Of a stretch of DNA of 38,377 nt, positions 1 through 8,750 are shown piece after piece. Within the stretch, counting starts at the first letter, position 1. Every line of letters starts with the position of its first letter. The notes below the pieces were generated by a model. That model saw only the letters and a program-made list of their open reading frames with translations, searched no databases and was not told where the DNA came from. Origin of the DNA: Actinomycetes bacterium (GTDB taxonomy: Bacteria; Actinomycetota; Actinomycetes; JACCUZ01); assembly GCA_035489715.1 (NCBI GenBank), contig DATHAP010000160.1, positions 1 to 38,377 on the forward strand. Direction: 5' to 3'. The position numbers were made by a program, and so were the translations under genes.

Positions 1-738
1 CGCATCCCTTACCGGGTGCCATCCGCGGAGGATCTCCCGGTCCGCGTCTCCGGCGTACTCGCCGTGCTGTTCCTCGTCTTCAACGAGGGCTACCTGGCGA
101 CCGGCCCCGACACCGACCCGATCCGTCACGACCTCACCACCGAGGCGATCCGGCTGACCCGTTTGGTGCGTGCCCTCCTGCCGGAGGACGGCGAGGTGGC
201 CGGGCTGCTGGCGCTGATGCTGCTCACCGAGGCCCGCAGCGCGGCCCGGGTCTCGTCGAGCGGCGAGCTGGTCACGCTCGACGAGCAGGACCGTGGGGCC
301 TGGGACGCGGCGCTGGTCGCCGAAGGCCATCAGCTGGTGCGCGAGCGCCTGGGCACCAGGGAGGCCCCGGGCCGCTACCAGATCCTCGCAGCGATCAACG
401 CCGTGCACACGTCGGCGCGCGACGTGCGCGACACCGACTGGTCGCAGGTCGTCGCCCTCTACGACCAGCTCGTCCGGCTGGACCCCACGCCGATCGTCGC
501 CCTCAACCGGGCCGTCGCGGTCGCCGAGCTCGACGGCCCCGACGTGGCGCTGGCCGCCGTCGACCGGCTGGCGGACGCGTTGGCGGGCTACCACGCGTTC
601 CACGCGACCCGGGCCGACCTGCTGCGCCGGCTGGGACGCAGCGGTCCGGCTCGCGCGGCGTACGACCGGGCCATCGAGCTCGCCGGCAACACCGCCGAGA
701 CCGCCTACCTGACCCGTCGCCGCGACCAGCTGGGGTGA
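1..738 (+). CDS. ECF42-type RNA polymerase sigma factor, C-terminal part (5' end outside window)
   Basis: The reading frame is open from base 1, so the gene starts upstream of the window and only about 245 C-terminal residues are visible. The segment around residues 20-30 of the visible part (LAVLFLVFNEGY) and the block ALNRAVAVAELDGP followed by RADLLRRLGRSGPARAAYDRA are characteristic of the long C-terminal extension (DUF6596, with TPR-like helices) of ECF42 sigma factors. The sigma-2 and sigma-4 DNA-binding regions would lie in the missing part. Members of this group are usually encoded next to a YCII/DGPF-domain gene, which would be upstream and cannot be checked here. The first GTG (position 16) is internal, not a real start. 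Family assignment is firm; the regulon is unknown. Confidence 0.88.
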   Translation, partial: RIPYRVPSAEDLPVRVSGVLAVLFLVFNEGYLATGPDTDPIRHDLTTEAIRLTRLVRALLPEDGEVAGLLALMLLTEARSAARVSSSGELVTLDEQDRGAWDAALVAEGHQLVRERLGTREAPGRYQILAAINAVHTSARDVRDTDWSQVVALYDQLVRLDPTPIVALNRAVAVAELDGPDVALAAVDRLADALAGYHAFHATRADLLRRLGRSGPARAAYDRAIELAGNTAETAYLTRRRDQLG

Positions 739-825
739 CCGCACGGTCGGTCGGCACGACCCCGGGCCACCGCCGCCCCCACATGTCGGTGGACCCGTCG
801 CGACGGCCGTGCCAGGGTCGCCGGG

Positions 826-1572
826 ATGACTGCCGAGCTGCCTGACCACTTCGCCGGGGCGATCGCCGAGCGGTACGACGCGCGGTCGCCGGAGATGTTC
901 GCGCCCGCCGTCCTCGGGCCGACGGTCGACCTGCTGGCCGAGCTGGCGGGCGACGGCCCGGCGCTGGAGCTCGCGATCGGCACCGGTCGGGTCGCGCTCC
1001 CCCTGCACGAGCGCGGCGTCAACGTCTACGGCATCGACCTCTCGGGCGACATGGTCGCCCAGCTGCGCGCCAAACCCGGTGGCGACGACATCGAGGTCGC
1101 CATCGGTGACTTCACCACGGCGACCGTTGGACCGAGAGGCGAGTTCACGCTCGCCTACCTGGTCTTCAACACCATCGGCAACCTGACCTCCCAGGACGCC
1201 CAGGTCGCCGCGTTCGAGAATGCGGCACGGCACCTCGCGCCGGGTGGCTGCTTCGTCATCGAGGTAGAGGTGCCCGACCTGCAACGGCTGCCGCCCGGCC
1301 GGACCGACCTGGTGTTCCACCGCGACGCCGACCATGTGGGCGTCGACGAGTACGACGTCGTCCAGCAGCACCTGGTGTCCCACCACTACACCCGGGTCGG
1401 CGCCCACTTCGAGGCGGTCTCCATGCCGTTCCGCTACGTCTGGCCGTCCGAGCTCGACCTGATGGCGCGGATCGCCGGCCTGCGGCTGCGCGACCGCTGG
1501 GCCGGTTGGGCAAGGCAGCCCTTCATCGGCGAGAGCCGCTCCCACGTCTCGGTGTGGGAGAAGACCGGCTGA
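826..1572 (+). CDS. class I SAM-dependent methyltransferase
   Basis: A 248-residue protein with a Rossmann-type methyltransferase core. Motif I, the SAM-binding glycine loop, is LELAIGTGRVALPL at about residues 47-60. The acidic end of strand 2 is GIDLSGDM at about 73-80, and the AIGDF segment near residue 92 would contact the adenine. The middle segment (LAYLVFNTIGNLTSQDAQ) and the C-terminal YVWPSELDLMARIAGL resemble small actinobacterial methyltransferases of unknown substrate. No signal peptide or membrane segment is seen, so it is likely cytosolic. It lies 87 bp after the sigma factor and 92 bp before the reductase gene. The ATG at 826 is preceded only by a weak GGGTCG stretch. The methyl acceptor cannot be inferred. 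Confidence 0.85.
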   Translation: MTAELPDHFAGAIAERYDARSPEMFAPAVLGPTVDLLAELAGDGPALELAIGTGRVALPLHERGVNVYGIDLSGDMVAQLRAKPGGDDIEVAIGDFTTATVGPRGEFTLAYLVFNTIGNLTSQDAQVAAFENAARHLAPGGCFVIEVEVPDLQRLPPGRTDLVFHRDADHVGVDEYDVVQQHLVSHHYTRVGAHFEAVSMPFRYVWPSELDLMARIAGLRLRDRWAGWARQPFIGESRSHVSVWEKTG

Positions 1573-1664
1573 GTCGCGGCGGCGGTCGCCAGACCGATCG
1601 ATGAGTCACGCGGGCAGATCGAGTCTGTACCCACACGGATCAACGGCACCCGAGGAGAAGTTGC

Positions 1665-2240
1665 GTGACCACGACCTACACCTTCGACGTCTTCACCAGC
1701 CTCGACGGCTTCGGCGCCGCCGCCGGGAACTGGTCCGGCTACTGGGGCAAGCAGGGCCCCGAGCTCCTCGACCACCGTCTCGCCTTGTACGACGCGGAGC
1801 AGCGGATGGTCTTCGGAGCGAACACGTATCGGGCGTTCGCGCGGATGTTGGCCTCCAGCACCGAGGAGTCCGAGGTACGCGACCTCTGGGTGACTCGGAT
1901 GAGGAGCTTGCCGGCAACGGTGGTCTCGACGACGCTGGAAGCCCCCCTCGACTGGCCCAACGCGGCCGTCGTGAGGGGCGACGCTGTCGACGTCGTCACC
2001 CGGCTCAAGGAGGAGTCCGAAGTGCCGTTGCGATCCCACGGCAGCCTGTCGATGAACCGGGCGCTGATGGCAGCCGGCCTGGTCGACCGCGTGCAGGTGA
2101 CGCTCTTCCCGGTCATCACAGGTCAGACCGGGCTGGACCGAGTCTTCGAGGACGCAGCCGACTTCGACCTGGAGCTGCTCGAGCACCGGACCCTCGACGG
2201 CCACATCCAAGAGCTCGTCTACCGACCCACGCTGCATTGA
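1665..2240 (+). CDS. dihydrofolate reductase family protein (RibD C-terminal-like)
   Basis: 191 residues. The opening YTFDVFTSLDGFGAA and the later FGANTYRAFA block are hallmarks of the RibD-C/DHFR-like fold that binds NADPH. SHGSLSMNRALMAAGLVDRVQVTLFPVITGQTGLDRVFED matches the second conserved half, which includes the pyrophosphate-contacting loop and the family's final strands. Proteins of this stand-alone actinobacterial type are annotated as dihydrofolate reductase family members, but their real substrates are mostly unknown and it should not be read as FolA. The GTG at 1665 is chosen because GAGGAG lies about 8 nt upstream (1652-1657). It is convergent with the DUF1810 gene, with only 24 bp between the two stops. 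Confidence 0.85.
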   Translation: MTTTYTFDVFTSLDGFGAAAGNWSGYWGKQGPELLDHRLALYDAEQRMVFGANTYRAFARMLASSTEESEVRDLWVTRMRSLPATVVSTTLEAPLDWPNAAVVRGDAVDVVTRLKEESEVPLRSHGSLSMNRALMAAGLVDRVQVTLFPVITGQTGLDRVFEDAADFDLELLEHRTLDGHIQELVYRPTLH

Positions 2241-2264
2241 CCTGTCCGAGCTCGACTGGATCGG

Positions 2265-2699
2265 TCAGGCACCAAGCCGCGTCAGCGTCGCCTGGTCCGC
2301 CTCGCCGTCGAAGAACCTCGCGAGCACCTCGCCGAAGACCGGCTGGTCCGGGTCGGCCGCCGCGAACAGCGTCATCGACGACCGCAGCTTCATCGCGTCG
2401 GTCGAGCCGAGCACCGCGACCGCGTCGTCGGACGGCTGCTCGACGAGTGCCCGTGCCGCCTCGAGGAGTCGCGGGCCCAGGACGGGATGGGCGACGTACG
2501 CCCGCGCCTCGGCAAGGCCGCGCAGACCGAAGTGCTGCGCGGTCGCCGACCTGCCGAGCCCCTCCACCTGCGGGAAGACGAACCACATCCAGTGGCTGCG
2601 CTTGCGGCCTGCGCGCAGCTCGCGCAGCGCCGCCTCGTAGGTCCCCCCGGCGTCCTGCGCGTCGACGAAGCGTGCCAGGTCGGACGACTCAGCCGACAC
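2265..2699 (-). CDS. DUF1810 family protein
   Basis: A 144-residue soluble protein matching DUF1810. The signature RKRSHWMWFVFPQVEGLGRSATAQHFGL lies at about residues 32-59, followed by the conserved YVAHPVLGPRLLEAARAL segment and a DAMKLRSSMTLFA segment. Length is normal for the family. Members are small alpha-helical proteins of unproven biochemical role. The start overlaps the end of ccsB by 11 nt, making it the last gene of the heme/cytochrome c maturation run and probably translationally coupled to it. The positional link to cytochrome c biogenesis is only an inference; it may be an accidental downstream passenger. The ATG/GTG choice at 2699 keeps the full conserved N-terminus (DLARFVDAQ). 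Confidence 0.85.
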   Translation of the reverse strand: MSAESSDLARFVDAQDAGGTYEAALRELRAGRKRSHWMWFVFPQVEGLGRSATAQHFGLRGLAEARAYVAHPVLGPRLLEAARALVEQPSDDAVAVLGSTDAMKLRSSMTLFAAADPDQPVFGEVLARFFDGEADQATLTRLGA

Positions 2700-3723
2700 C
2701 GGCGTAGGAGTGGAAGCCGACCAGCCAGATGTTCACGACCAGGTAGTTGAACAGGAAGGTCGCGTAGCCGAGCAGCGCGACGTAGGACGCCTTGCGGCCC
2801 TTCCAGCCGGCGGTCGCCCGGGCGTGCAGGTAGGCGGTGTAGACCATCCAGGTGATGAACGCCCACGTCTCCTTGGGGTCCCAGCCCCAGTAGCGGCCCC
2901 ACGCGTTCTCGGCCCAGATCGCGCCGGCGATGACGGCGAAGGTCCAGATCGGGTAGGCGAACGCGTGCATCCGGTAGGCCGAGCGGTCCAGCGCCGCGGC
3001 CGACGGCAGCCGGTCCATGAACGACGGGGTGCGCGCCTCGACCGGGCGCTGCTCACGCCGGTCCTGCACCAGGAAGCACACCGTCTGCGCGAAGCCCACC
3101 GTGAGGATGCCCGAGGCGATGATGGCCGCCGAGACGTGGATGACCAGCCACACCGACTTCAGCGCCGGCACCAGCTGCGCCGACTCGGTGTAGAGCACGG
3201 TGACCGCGAGGCCCAGCGTCAGCAGCACCGGCAGCACGACGAAGGTGCCGAGGTAGCGGATGTCGTGGCGGCGCAGCAGCACCAGGTAGACGCCGGTGAC
3301 GGCCAACGCGCCGGTCACCGAGAACTCGAACATGTTGCCCCACGGAGCACGATCCGCCGACAGCCCGCGGGTGACCACCGCACCCAGGTGCAGCGCGAAC
3401 GCGAGCACGGTGAGGCTGACCCCGACCCGGCTCAGCCGGTCGGCGCGCTCCGGCAGGTCCGGCGTCGCGGTGGCGCCACCGGCGGTGTGCTCGACGTCGT
3501 ACGTCGTCGTGCTGCCGCTGCCGCCGACCGCGGCGAGCTCACGGACCTCGGTCGGCTCCTGGACGAGGCCCTGGGTCGTGTCCTCGACCCGCTCCTCCGC
3601 CGGGACGCGACCCGGGCGCGAGAACGCCAGCGACGCTGTGTAGCAGTACATGGCGAGGGCGTAGACGACCATCGCGGAGTACAGCAGGTTGTTGCTCAGC
3701 CCGGCGAGCCCGGCACTGCTCAC
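2689..3723 (-). CDS. ccsB: cytochrome c biogenesis protein CcsB (ResC), heme-handling membrane subunit
   Basis: A 344-residue polytopic membrane protein. It carries the tryptophan-rich heme-binding WWD-type motif (WAENAWGRYWGWDPKETWAF, residues about 265-285) typical of CcsA/CcsB/ResC. There are flanking histidines in VLAFALHLGAVVTRG and SVWLVIHVSAAII, and about eight hydrophobic segments. With ResB it forms the System II complex that exports heme and ligates it to CXXCH motifs of apocytochrome c on the outer face of the membrane. It overlaps resB by 4 nt (ATGA) and DUF1810 by 11 nt. A charged linker (residues 35-90) after the first membrane span is longer than the minimal family core but common in actinobacteria. 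Confidence 0.96.
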   Translation of the reverse strand: MSSAGLAGLSNNLLYSAMVVYALAMYCYTASLAFSRPGRVPAEERVEDTTQGLVQEPTEVRELAAVGGSGSTTTYDVEHTAGGATATPDLPERADRLSRVGVSLTVLAFALHLGAVVTRGLSADRAPWGNMFEFSVTGALAVTGVYLVLLRRHDIRYLGTFVVLPVLLTLGLAVTVLYTESAQLVPALKSVWLVIHVSAAIIASGILTVGFAQTVCFLVQDRREQRPVEARTPSFMDRLPSAAALDRSAYRMHAFAYPIWTFAVIAGAIWAENAWGRYWGWDPKETWAFITWMVYTAYLHARATAGWKGRKASYVALLGYATFLFNYLVVNIWLVGFHSYAGVG

Positions 3724-5339
3724 GTGGACCTCCCGTCCAGCTCGGCCTCGATCCGCCCCGCGAGCGCGGCGACCTCGTCGGCCAGCGCGTCACGGCCCTC
3801 TCCCTCGGTGCGGGACAGGCCGGCGACCTCGACGAGCGTACGCCCGCCGGCTGCTGCGGACGCGCGGACCCAGACCCGCCGGCGCCGCACGAAGAGCGAG
3901 AGCATCAGGCCGGCCAGGGCCAGCACCGACGCGGCCAGGGCCGGGCCGGTGCCGGGGTTGCGCGTCACCTGGAGGGAGGCCCAGCGACTCACACCGTCGA
4001 AGGTGATCGACGACCCGTCCGGCAGCTCCATGGTCGCGCCGGGGGCCAGCGACTGCGCCAGCGGCTGGCCGCTCTCGCCCCTGACCTGGGCCAGCCCCGA
4101 CTTGTCGAGGGCGTAGACCGACTGCGGCGTGCCGTCGTCGATCCCCAGGTCGCCGGTCCACGCGGTGAGTACAGCGCGCGGCAGCCGGAGGCCGGGGAAG
4201 ACCGAGATCGGGCCGCGCTGCGGGTCGAAGGCGGCACTCGGCAGGAAGAAGCCCTCGAAGCCGAGCTGCTGGGGCTGGGCGCTCGGTGCCTTGACCACGC
4301 CGCGCGAGGCCATCGAGCCGTCGTTCGGCAGGAAGGGCACGGGCCCGCGCGACACGACCGCCCCGGTCGAGTCACGGACGGTGAAGACCGGTGCGTAGCC
4401 GTTGCCGAGCAGGAAGATCTTGGTGCCGTCGATGACGACCGGGTGGTTGACCCGCAGGGTGCCCTGCCGGCCCGGGTCGCCGGGCGCCGCCCGCCAGGAC
4501 ACCTGGGCCGTGAAGTCGCGGGGCGCGCCGCGCTGGTCGCCGTCCTGCTGGTAGCGCACGGCCAGGTCGTCGAGGCGGAAGGTGAACGGCCGCAGCTGGT
4601 TGTCGCGGAAGAGCGCGCCCGCCGCGAAGGTGTCGTAGGCGGTAGGGGTGTTGGCGAACCCGCGTCCCTCGACGACGAGCACGTTGGCCTTGAAGCCGAA
4701 CAGGCTGCCCAGCGCCACCGCGACCAGCAGCAGGAGCAGGGCGAGGTGGAAGACCAGGTTGCCGGTCTCTCGCCAGTGTCCTCGCTCGGCCGCCACCGAC
4801 CCGTCGCCGTCGTCGACCCGGAACCGCTCATCGTGCAGCACCAAGTGCGCGGCGGCCAGGACGCCGGCGACGTCGCGGTCGGTCGTCCACGACCGGTGCA
4901 CCGGCAGCCGCGACAGGTTCCGCGGCGCGGCCGGCGGGCGGGCCCGCACCGCGGCCCAGTGCGCCCGGCTGCGCGGCAGCACGCAGCCGACGAGGGACAC
5001 GAATAGCAGCAGGTAGATCGCGGCGAACCACGGCGAGGAGTAGACCTCGAAGAGCGACAGCCGGTCGTACCACGGCGCGAGCGTCGGGTGGTCGGCGGCG
5101 AACTCCTGGGCCCGCAGCGGGTCGACGCTGCGCTGCGGCACCAGCGAACCGGGCAGTGCCGCGAGGGTGAGCAGGAACAGCAGCACCAGCGCCGTCCGCA
5201 TCGACGTGAGCTGGCGCCACGCCCACCGGGCCAGCTCGAGCGGCCGCAGCTGCGAGGGCAGCGGCGGCGCCGGCCGCTGCTCGTCCTCGCCCTCGCTCCC
5301 CGTCTGCGGCTCGGTCACCGCGCGATCGCTGTCGACCAT
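3720..5339 (-). CDS. resB: cytochrome c biogenesis protein ResB
   Basis: 539 residues matching the ResB family. An N-terminal cytosolic tail is followed by a first span (RTALVLLFLLTLAALPGSLVPQ, near residue 48), with the family's conserved LPGSLVPQRSVDP and the W-F-AAIYLLLFVSLVGCVLPR second span. A third span (LALLLLLVAVALGSLFGF) precedes a large extracytoplasmic domain of roughly 230 residues. A last span near residue 470 (LAASVLALAGLMLSLFV) precedes a cytosolic tail rich in Ala and Arg. ResB pairs with CcsB/ResC to present heme and reduced apocytochrome c for thioether bond formation. The gene starts 3 nt after the ccdA stop and overlaps ccsB by 4 nt, consistent with stoichiometric co-translation. 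Confidence 0.95.
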   Translation of the reverse strand: MVDSDRAVTEPQTGSEGEDEQRPAPPLPSQLRPLELARWAWRQLTSMRTALVLLFLLTLAALPGSLVPQRSVDPLRAQEFAADHPTLAPWYDRLSLFEVYSSPWFAAIYLLLFVSLVGCVLPRSRAHWAAVRARPPAAPRNLSRLPVHRSWTTDRDVAGVLAAAHLVLHDERFRVDDGDGSVAAERGHWRETGNLVFHLALLLLLVAVALGSLFGFKANVLVVEGRGFANTPTAYDTFAAGALFRDNQLRPFTFRLDDLAVRYQQDGDQRGAPRDFTAQVSWRAAPGDPGRQGTLRVNHPVVIDGTKIFLLGNGYAPVFTVRDSTGAVVSRGPVPFLPNDGSMASRGVVKAPSAQPQQLGFEGFFLPSAAFDPQRGPISVFPGLRLPRAVLTAWTGDLGIDDGTPQSVYALDKSGLAQVRGESGQPLAQSLAPGATMELPDGSSITFDGVSRWASLQVTRNPGTGPALAASVLALAGLMLSLFVRRRRVWVRASAAAGGRTLVEVAGLSRTEGEGRDALADEVAALAGRIEAELDGRST

Positions 5340-5342
5340 CGC

Positions 5343-6137
5343 TCAGACCGCCGGGGTGAAGCCGTTGACCCAGATCTGCATCTGCACGGTGAGGTCGGCC
5401 CACACGCCGGTGACCAGCAGCACCCCGATCGCGACGAGCATCCCGCCGCCCACCCGCAGGACCGCCAGCTGGTGGCGACGCACCCAGCCGAAGACGGACA
5501 TCGCCCGCCCGAACACCAGCGCGGTCACCAGGAAGGGGATCCCGAGGCCGAGGCAGTAGGCGACCGCGAGCACACCGCCTCGCAGGGCGGTGCCGCTGTC
5601 CAGCCCCAGGGCCATCACCGCACCGAGCGTCGGGCCGACGCACGGCGTCCAGCCGAGACCGAAGAGCACGCCCAGCAGCGGCGCCCCCGCGAGGCCGACC
5701 GCGGGCCGGGCGTGCGGCCGAACGTCGCGCTGCAGCAGCGAGAGCCCGGGCAGGAGCCCCGCGAAGGCCAGGCCGAGCACGATGGTGAGTGCCCCCAGCG
5801 CGACCTGCAGCGGCCGTTCCTGCTCGAGCAGGAAGGTGCCGAGGCTGCCGACCAGCACGCCGGCGCTGACGAAGACGGCGGTGAAGCCGGCGACGAACAG
5901 CGCAGCCCCGGCGAGCAGCCGCCAGCGCCGGGTCGCGGCGTCGTCGAAGACCTCGGCCGCGCTCAGGCCGGTCACGTAGGTCAGGTAACCCGGCACCAGC
6001 GGCAGCACGCACGGCGACAGGAAGGACACCAGACCGGCGGCGACCGCGAGCGGCAGGGCGAGCACCAGCGAGCCGTCGGTGACCGTCGAGCCGATGCTCG
6101 CCACTGTGGTCGAGCCGATGCTCACCGACGTCGTCAC
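5343..6137 (-). CDS. ccdA: CcdA-type thiol-disulfide electron carrier, cytochrome c biogenesis
   Basis: 264 residues with six predicted membrane spans. The two redox cysteines sit in the conserved contexts LSPCVLPLVPGYL (first span, near residue 40) and GWTPCVGPTLGAV (fourth span). CcdA shuttles electrons from cytosolic thioredoxin across the membrane to an extracytoplasmic thioredoxin, here most likely the TlpA-like lipoprotein encoded directly upstream. That keeps apocytochrome c cysteines reduced for ResB/CcsB. The reading frame is open much further upstream, but GTG at 6137 is chosen. It overlaps the tlpA stop as GTGA and yields a normal-length protein with a short polar N-terminus before the first span. 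Confidence 0.95.
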   Translation of the reverse strand: MTTSVSIGSTTVASIGSTVTDGSLVLALPLAVAAGLVSFLSPCVLPLVPGYLTYVTGLSAAEVFDDAATRRWRLLAGAALFVAGFTAVFVSAGVLVGSLGTFLLEQERPLQVALGALTIVLGLAFAGLLPGLSLLQRDVRPHARPAVGLAGAPLLGVLFGLGWTPCVGPTLGAVMALGLDSGTALRGGVLAVAYCLGLGIPFLVTALVFGRAMSVFGWVRRHQLAVLRVGGGMLVAIGVLLVTGVWADLTVQMQIWVNGFTPAV

Positions 6138-6742
6138 GACGGCTCCGCGAGCGCGTCGGACACCAGCGCCCGCAGGGTCGCGGCGGGCACCTGCCCAAGT
6201 ACGCGCGCGGACACCCGGCCCGACCGGTCGAGCACCAGCGTGCTCGGGATCGCCCGCGGCGGAAGGCTGCCCCGCAGCTGCAGCAGCGTCTCGCCGGCCT
6301 CGTCCTCGATGCTCGGGTAGGTGACGCCGAACCGGCGCTCGTGGGCCAGCGCCGCATCCCGGTTGTCGCGGAAGTTGATGCCGACGAACTGCACTCCGTC
6401 GGCCCTCTCGGCCGCCCACACCTCCTGCAGGTCGGCCGCCTCGGCGATGCACGGCGGGCACCAGGAGCCCCAGACGTTGACCACGACGACCTCGCCGCGG
6501 TGGTCGGTCACGTGGAAGCGCGCGCCGTCGAGGGTGCGGCCGGTGAACTCGACCGGGTCGTCCCGGTCGCCCGGCGCCAGCTGCACGACGGTGCCGCGCC
6601 CGGCGATGTAGCCCTGGCCCGCGACGGCCTGCCCGGTGCCGCTGCTGCACCCGCCGAGCAGGAACGGGAGCCCTAGCAGGCTGACGGCGAGAGCGCCGCC
6701 GACCCGCCGGCTGGCGGTCCTGACCGCGGCAGGGGTCGCCAT
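6134..6742 (-). CDS. TlpA/ResA-like thioredoxin-fold lipoprotein
   Basis: 202 residues. The N-terminus has arginines, a hydrophobic stretch and a lipobox LLGGC with the acylated cysteine at residue 32, so the mature protein is membrane-anchored outside the cell. The redoxin domain follows, with the active site WGSWCPPC (cysteines 95 and 98) and the segments VQFVGINFRD and IPSTLVLDRSGRV that contain the cis-proline loop (AIPST). It should reduce apocytochrome c cysteines or other exported thiols, taking electrons from the adjacent CcdA. The ATG at 6742 is chosen over upstream in-frame codons because it gives the signal peptide. It overlaps the histidine phosphatase stop by one base (TGATG). 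ResA or CcsX are equivalent names; I leave the symbol open. Confidence 0.93.
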   Translation of the reverse strand: MATPAAVRTASRRVGGALAVSLLGLPFLLGGCSSGTGQAVAGQGYIAGRGTVVQLAPGDRDDPVEFTGRTLDGARFHVTDHRGEVVVVNVWGSWCPPCIAEAADLQEVWAAERADGVQFVGINFRDNRDAALAHERRFGVTYPSIEDEAGETLLQLRGSLPPRAIPSTLVLDRSGRVSARVLGQVPAATLRALVSDALAEPS

Positions 6743-7413
6743 CAGGCTCCGGCGGCGAACTTCTTGCCGCCCGCGATCGGCGCGGGCAGCAGGTCGCGGG
6801 CCGGCTCCTCGTAGGACACCGTCACCAGGTCGTCGCCCGAAAAGGTGAACGAGGTGAGCGACGCGAGCGCGCACTGCCGCTTGCGCGGGTCGTGCCAGAG
6901 CCGGCGGCCGGTGGCGAAGGACCGGGCGGTCCAGATCGGCAGCTGGTGGCTGACGCACAGCGCCTCGTGACCGCGAGCGGCGTCCCGCGCGGTGTGGACC
7001 GCCGCCAGCATCCGCTCGGCGATCTCGACGTAGGGCTCCCCCCACGACGGCCGCAGGGGGTTGCGCAGGTGCACCCAGTGCTCGGGCTTGCGCAGCGACC
7101 CGTCGCCGACGCCGAAGGTCTTGCCCTCGAACACGTTGGCCGCCTCGATCAGCCGGTCGTCCGTCGCCACCTCGAGCCCGAGCAGCGCGGCCGCGGGACC
7201 CGCGGTCTCCTGCGCCCGCTCCAGGGGCGAAGACACGACGTGGGTGACGTCGGACCCCTCGAGGTGCTCGGCGATGCGCTCGGCCATCGCGCGGCCGAGG
7301 TCGGAGAGGTGGTAGCCCGACAACCGGCCGTAGAGCACGCCGCTCGGGTTGTGCACCTCGCCGTGCCGCAGGACGTGGACGGTGGTCGTCGCCGCGGCAG
7401 CCGGCTCGGTCAT
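6742..7413 (-). CDS. histidine phosphatase family protein (phosphoglycerate mutase-like)
   Basis: 223 residues. The catalytic phosphohistidine motif is RHGE at residues 16-19 ([12 protein letters not shown]). The second-shell elements [29 protein letters not shown] (the conserved S-P-x-x-R-A-x-x-T) and [17 protein letters not shown] (second catalytic histidine) are all present. This is a cytosolic phosphomonoesterase of the histidine phosphatase superfamily. It is not necessarily a glycolytic mutase, and the substrate is unknown. It overlaps hemL by 4 nt and tlpA by 1 nt. The same gene type is commonly found between hemL and the thioredoxin/ccs genes in actinobacteria, so its place in the heme operon is probably conserved even though its role there is not established. 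Confidence 0.9.
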   Translation of the reverse strand: MTEPAAAATTTVHVLRHGEVHNPSGVLYGRLSGYHLSDLGRAMAERIAEHLEGSDVTHVVSSPLERAQETAGPAAALLGLEVATDDRLIEAANVFEGKTFGVGDGSLRKPEHWVHLRNPLRPSWGEPYVEIAERMLAAVHTARDAARGHEALCVSHQLPIWTARSFATGRRLWHDPRKRQCALASLTSFTFSGDDLVTVSYEEPARDLLPAPIAGGKKFAAGA

Positions 7414-8750
7414 CGTGCGTCCTCCGTGGGCAGGGCCTCCGCCGCGGCGCGGGCGGCGGCGGGGAGCGCGTCGACGACCCGGCCGACGGCCTCGTCGTCG
7501 TGCGCGGCGGACAGGAACCAGGACTCGAACGCCGACGGCGGCAGGTAGACGCCGCGGTCGAGCATCGCGTGGAAGAACGCGGCGAAGCGGAAGACGTCCT
7601 GCCGCTTCGCCGACTCGTAGTCCGTCACCGGTGCGCCGGCCGACGACTCGTCGCTGAAGAAGACGGAGAACATGCTGCCCGCGTGCTGCACCCGGTGCGC
7701 AACGCCGGCCGTCGTCAGGGCGTCACCGACCAGTGCCGACAGCTCGGCGGCCACCCGGTCGACCCGCGCGTAGACGTCCGCGTCCGCCCCGCGCAGGGTG
7801 GCCATCCCGGCGGCGGTGGCCACCGGGTTACCGGACAGGGTCCCGGCCTGGTAGACCGGCCCGGCCGGCGCCAGCCGCGACATGACGTCGGCGCGGCCGC
7901 CGAAGGCTGCGGCCGGGAAGCCACCGCCCATCACCTTGCCGAACGTCATGAGGTCCGGCCGCACGCCCTCGAGCCCGAACCACCCGGCCGGCGAGACGCG
8001 GAAGCCGGTCATCACCTCGTCGCTGACGAACAGCGCGCCGTTGTCCTGACACAGCTCGGCCAGCCCGGCGTTGAACCCGGGCTCCGGCGGGACGACGCCC
8101 ATGTTGCCGGCGGCCGCCTCGGTGATGACCGCGGCGACGTCCCCGTCGTACGTCGCGAAGGCGGTCTCGACGGCGGCCAGGTCGTTGTACGGAACGACGA
8201 CGGTGTCCGCGGCCGACGCTCCCGTGACGCCAGGCGTGTCCGGCAGGCCGAGCGTCGCGACGCCCGACCCGGCCGCGGCGAGCAGCGAGTCGACATGGCC
8301 GTGGTAGCAGCCGGCGAACTTCACGACCTTGCCGCGACCGGTGAAGCCACGGGCCAGCCGGATCGCCGACATGGTCGCCTCGGTGCCGCTGGACACCAGC
8401 CGCACCTGCTCGACCGGCTCGACCCGGGCCACGATCTCCTCGGCGAGCGCGACCTCGCCCTCGGTCGGCGTGCCGAACGACGTGCCGCGGGCGACTGCTG
8501 CCTGCACGGCGTCGACGACCGCGGGGTGCGCGTGGCCGAGCAGCAGCGGCCCCCACGAGCAGACCAGGTCGACGTACTCGCGACCGTCGGCGTCGACGAG
8601 GTAGGGGCCCCGGCCGGCCACCATGAACCGCGGGGTGCCGCCGACGGCGCGGAAGGCGCGGACCGGTGAGTTGACGCCGCCAGGCGTGACTGCCTTCGCG
8701 CGGGCGAGCAGGGCCTCCGACGCGGGCGCCGGCGGGAGCGGTGCCGTCAC
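7410..8750 (-). CDS. hemL: glutamate-1-semialdehyde 2,1-aminomutase
   Basis: A 446-residue class III PLP enzyme that converts glutamate-1-semialdehyde to 5-aminolevulinate, the second step of the C5 heme route. The PLP lysine is K272 in [20 protein letters not shown]. Family-specific segments are [18 protein letters not shown] near the start, [33 protein letters not shown] and [10 protein letters not shown]. Length matches the family. GTG at 8750 is chosen: it overlaps the hemB stop as GTGA. The long open frame further upstream is the shadow of hemB and encodes arginine-rich, non-protein-like sequence. Together with hemA in the same run it shows that this organism makes ALA from glutamyl-tRNA. 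Confidence 0.97.
   Translation of the reverse strand: MTAPLPPAPASEALLARAKAVTPGGVNSPVRAFRAVGGTPRFMVAGRGPYLVDADGREYVDLVCSWGPLLLGHAHPAVVDAVQAAVARGTSFGTPTEGEVALAEEIVARVEPVEQVRLVSSGTEATMSAIRLARGFTGRGKVVKFAGCYHGHVDSLLAAAGSGVATLGLPDTPGVTGASAADTVVVPYNDLAAVETAFATYDGDVAAVITEAAAGNMGVVPPEPGFNAGLAELCQDNGALFVSDEVMTGFRVSPAGWFGLEGVRPDLMTFGKVMGGGFPAAAFGGRADVMSRLAPAGPVYQAGTLSGNPVATAAGMATLRGADADVYARVDRVAAELSALVGDALTTAGVAHRVQHAGSMFSVFFSDESSAGAPVTDYESAKRQDVFRFAAFFHAMLDRGVYLPPSAFESWFLSAAHDDEAVGRVVDALPAAARAAAEALPTEDAR

Noticed and set aside
1434-2237. 267-codon minus-strand frame opposite the methyltransferase and reductase genes
   Set aside because: The plus-strand genes have recognisable families and a good ribosome site; this frame has no motif.
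2241-2264. Bidirectional terminator between the convergent reductase and DUF1810 genes
   Set aside because: Only a short TGACC/GGTCA pairing with a long loop; no stable stem or T-run.
2710-4116. 468-codon open frame on the plus strand opposite ccsB and resB
   Set aside because: Compositional shadow; the opposite strand has clear membrane proteins with conserved motifs.
5343-6650. Longer CcdA with an N-terminal extension
   Set aside because: The extra residues are the out-of-frame shadow of the TlpA-like gene; GTG 6137 with GTGA overlap is the better start.
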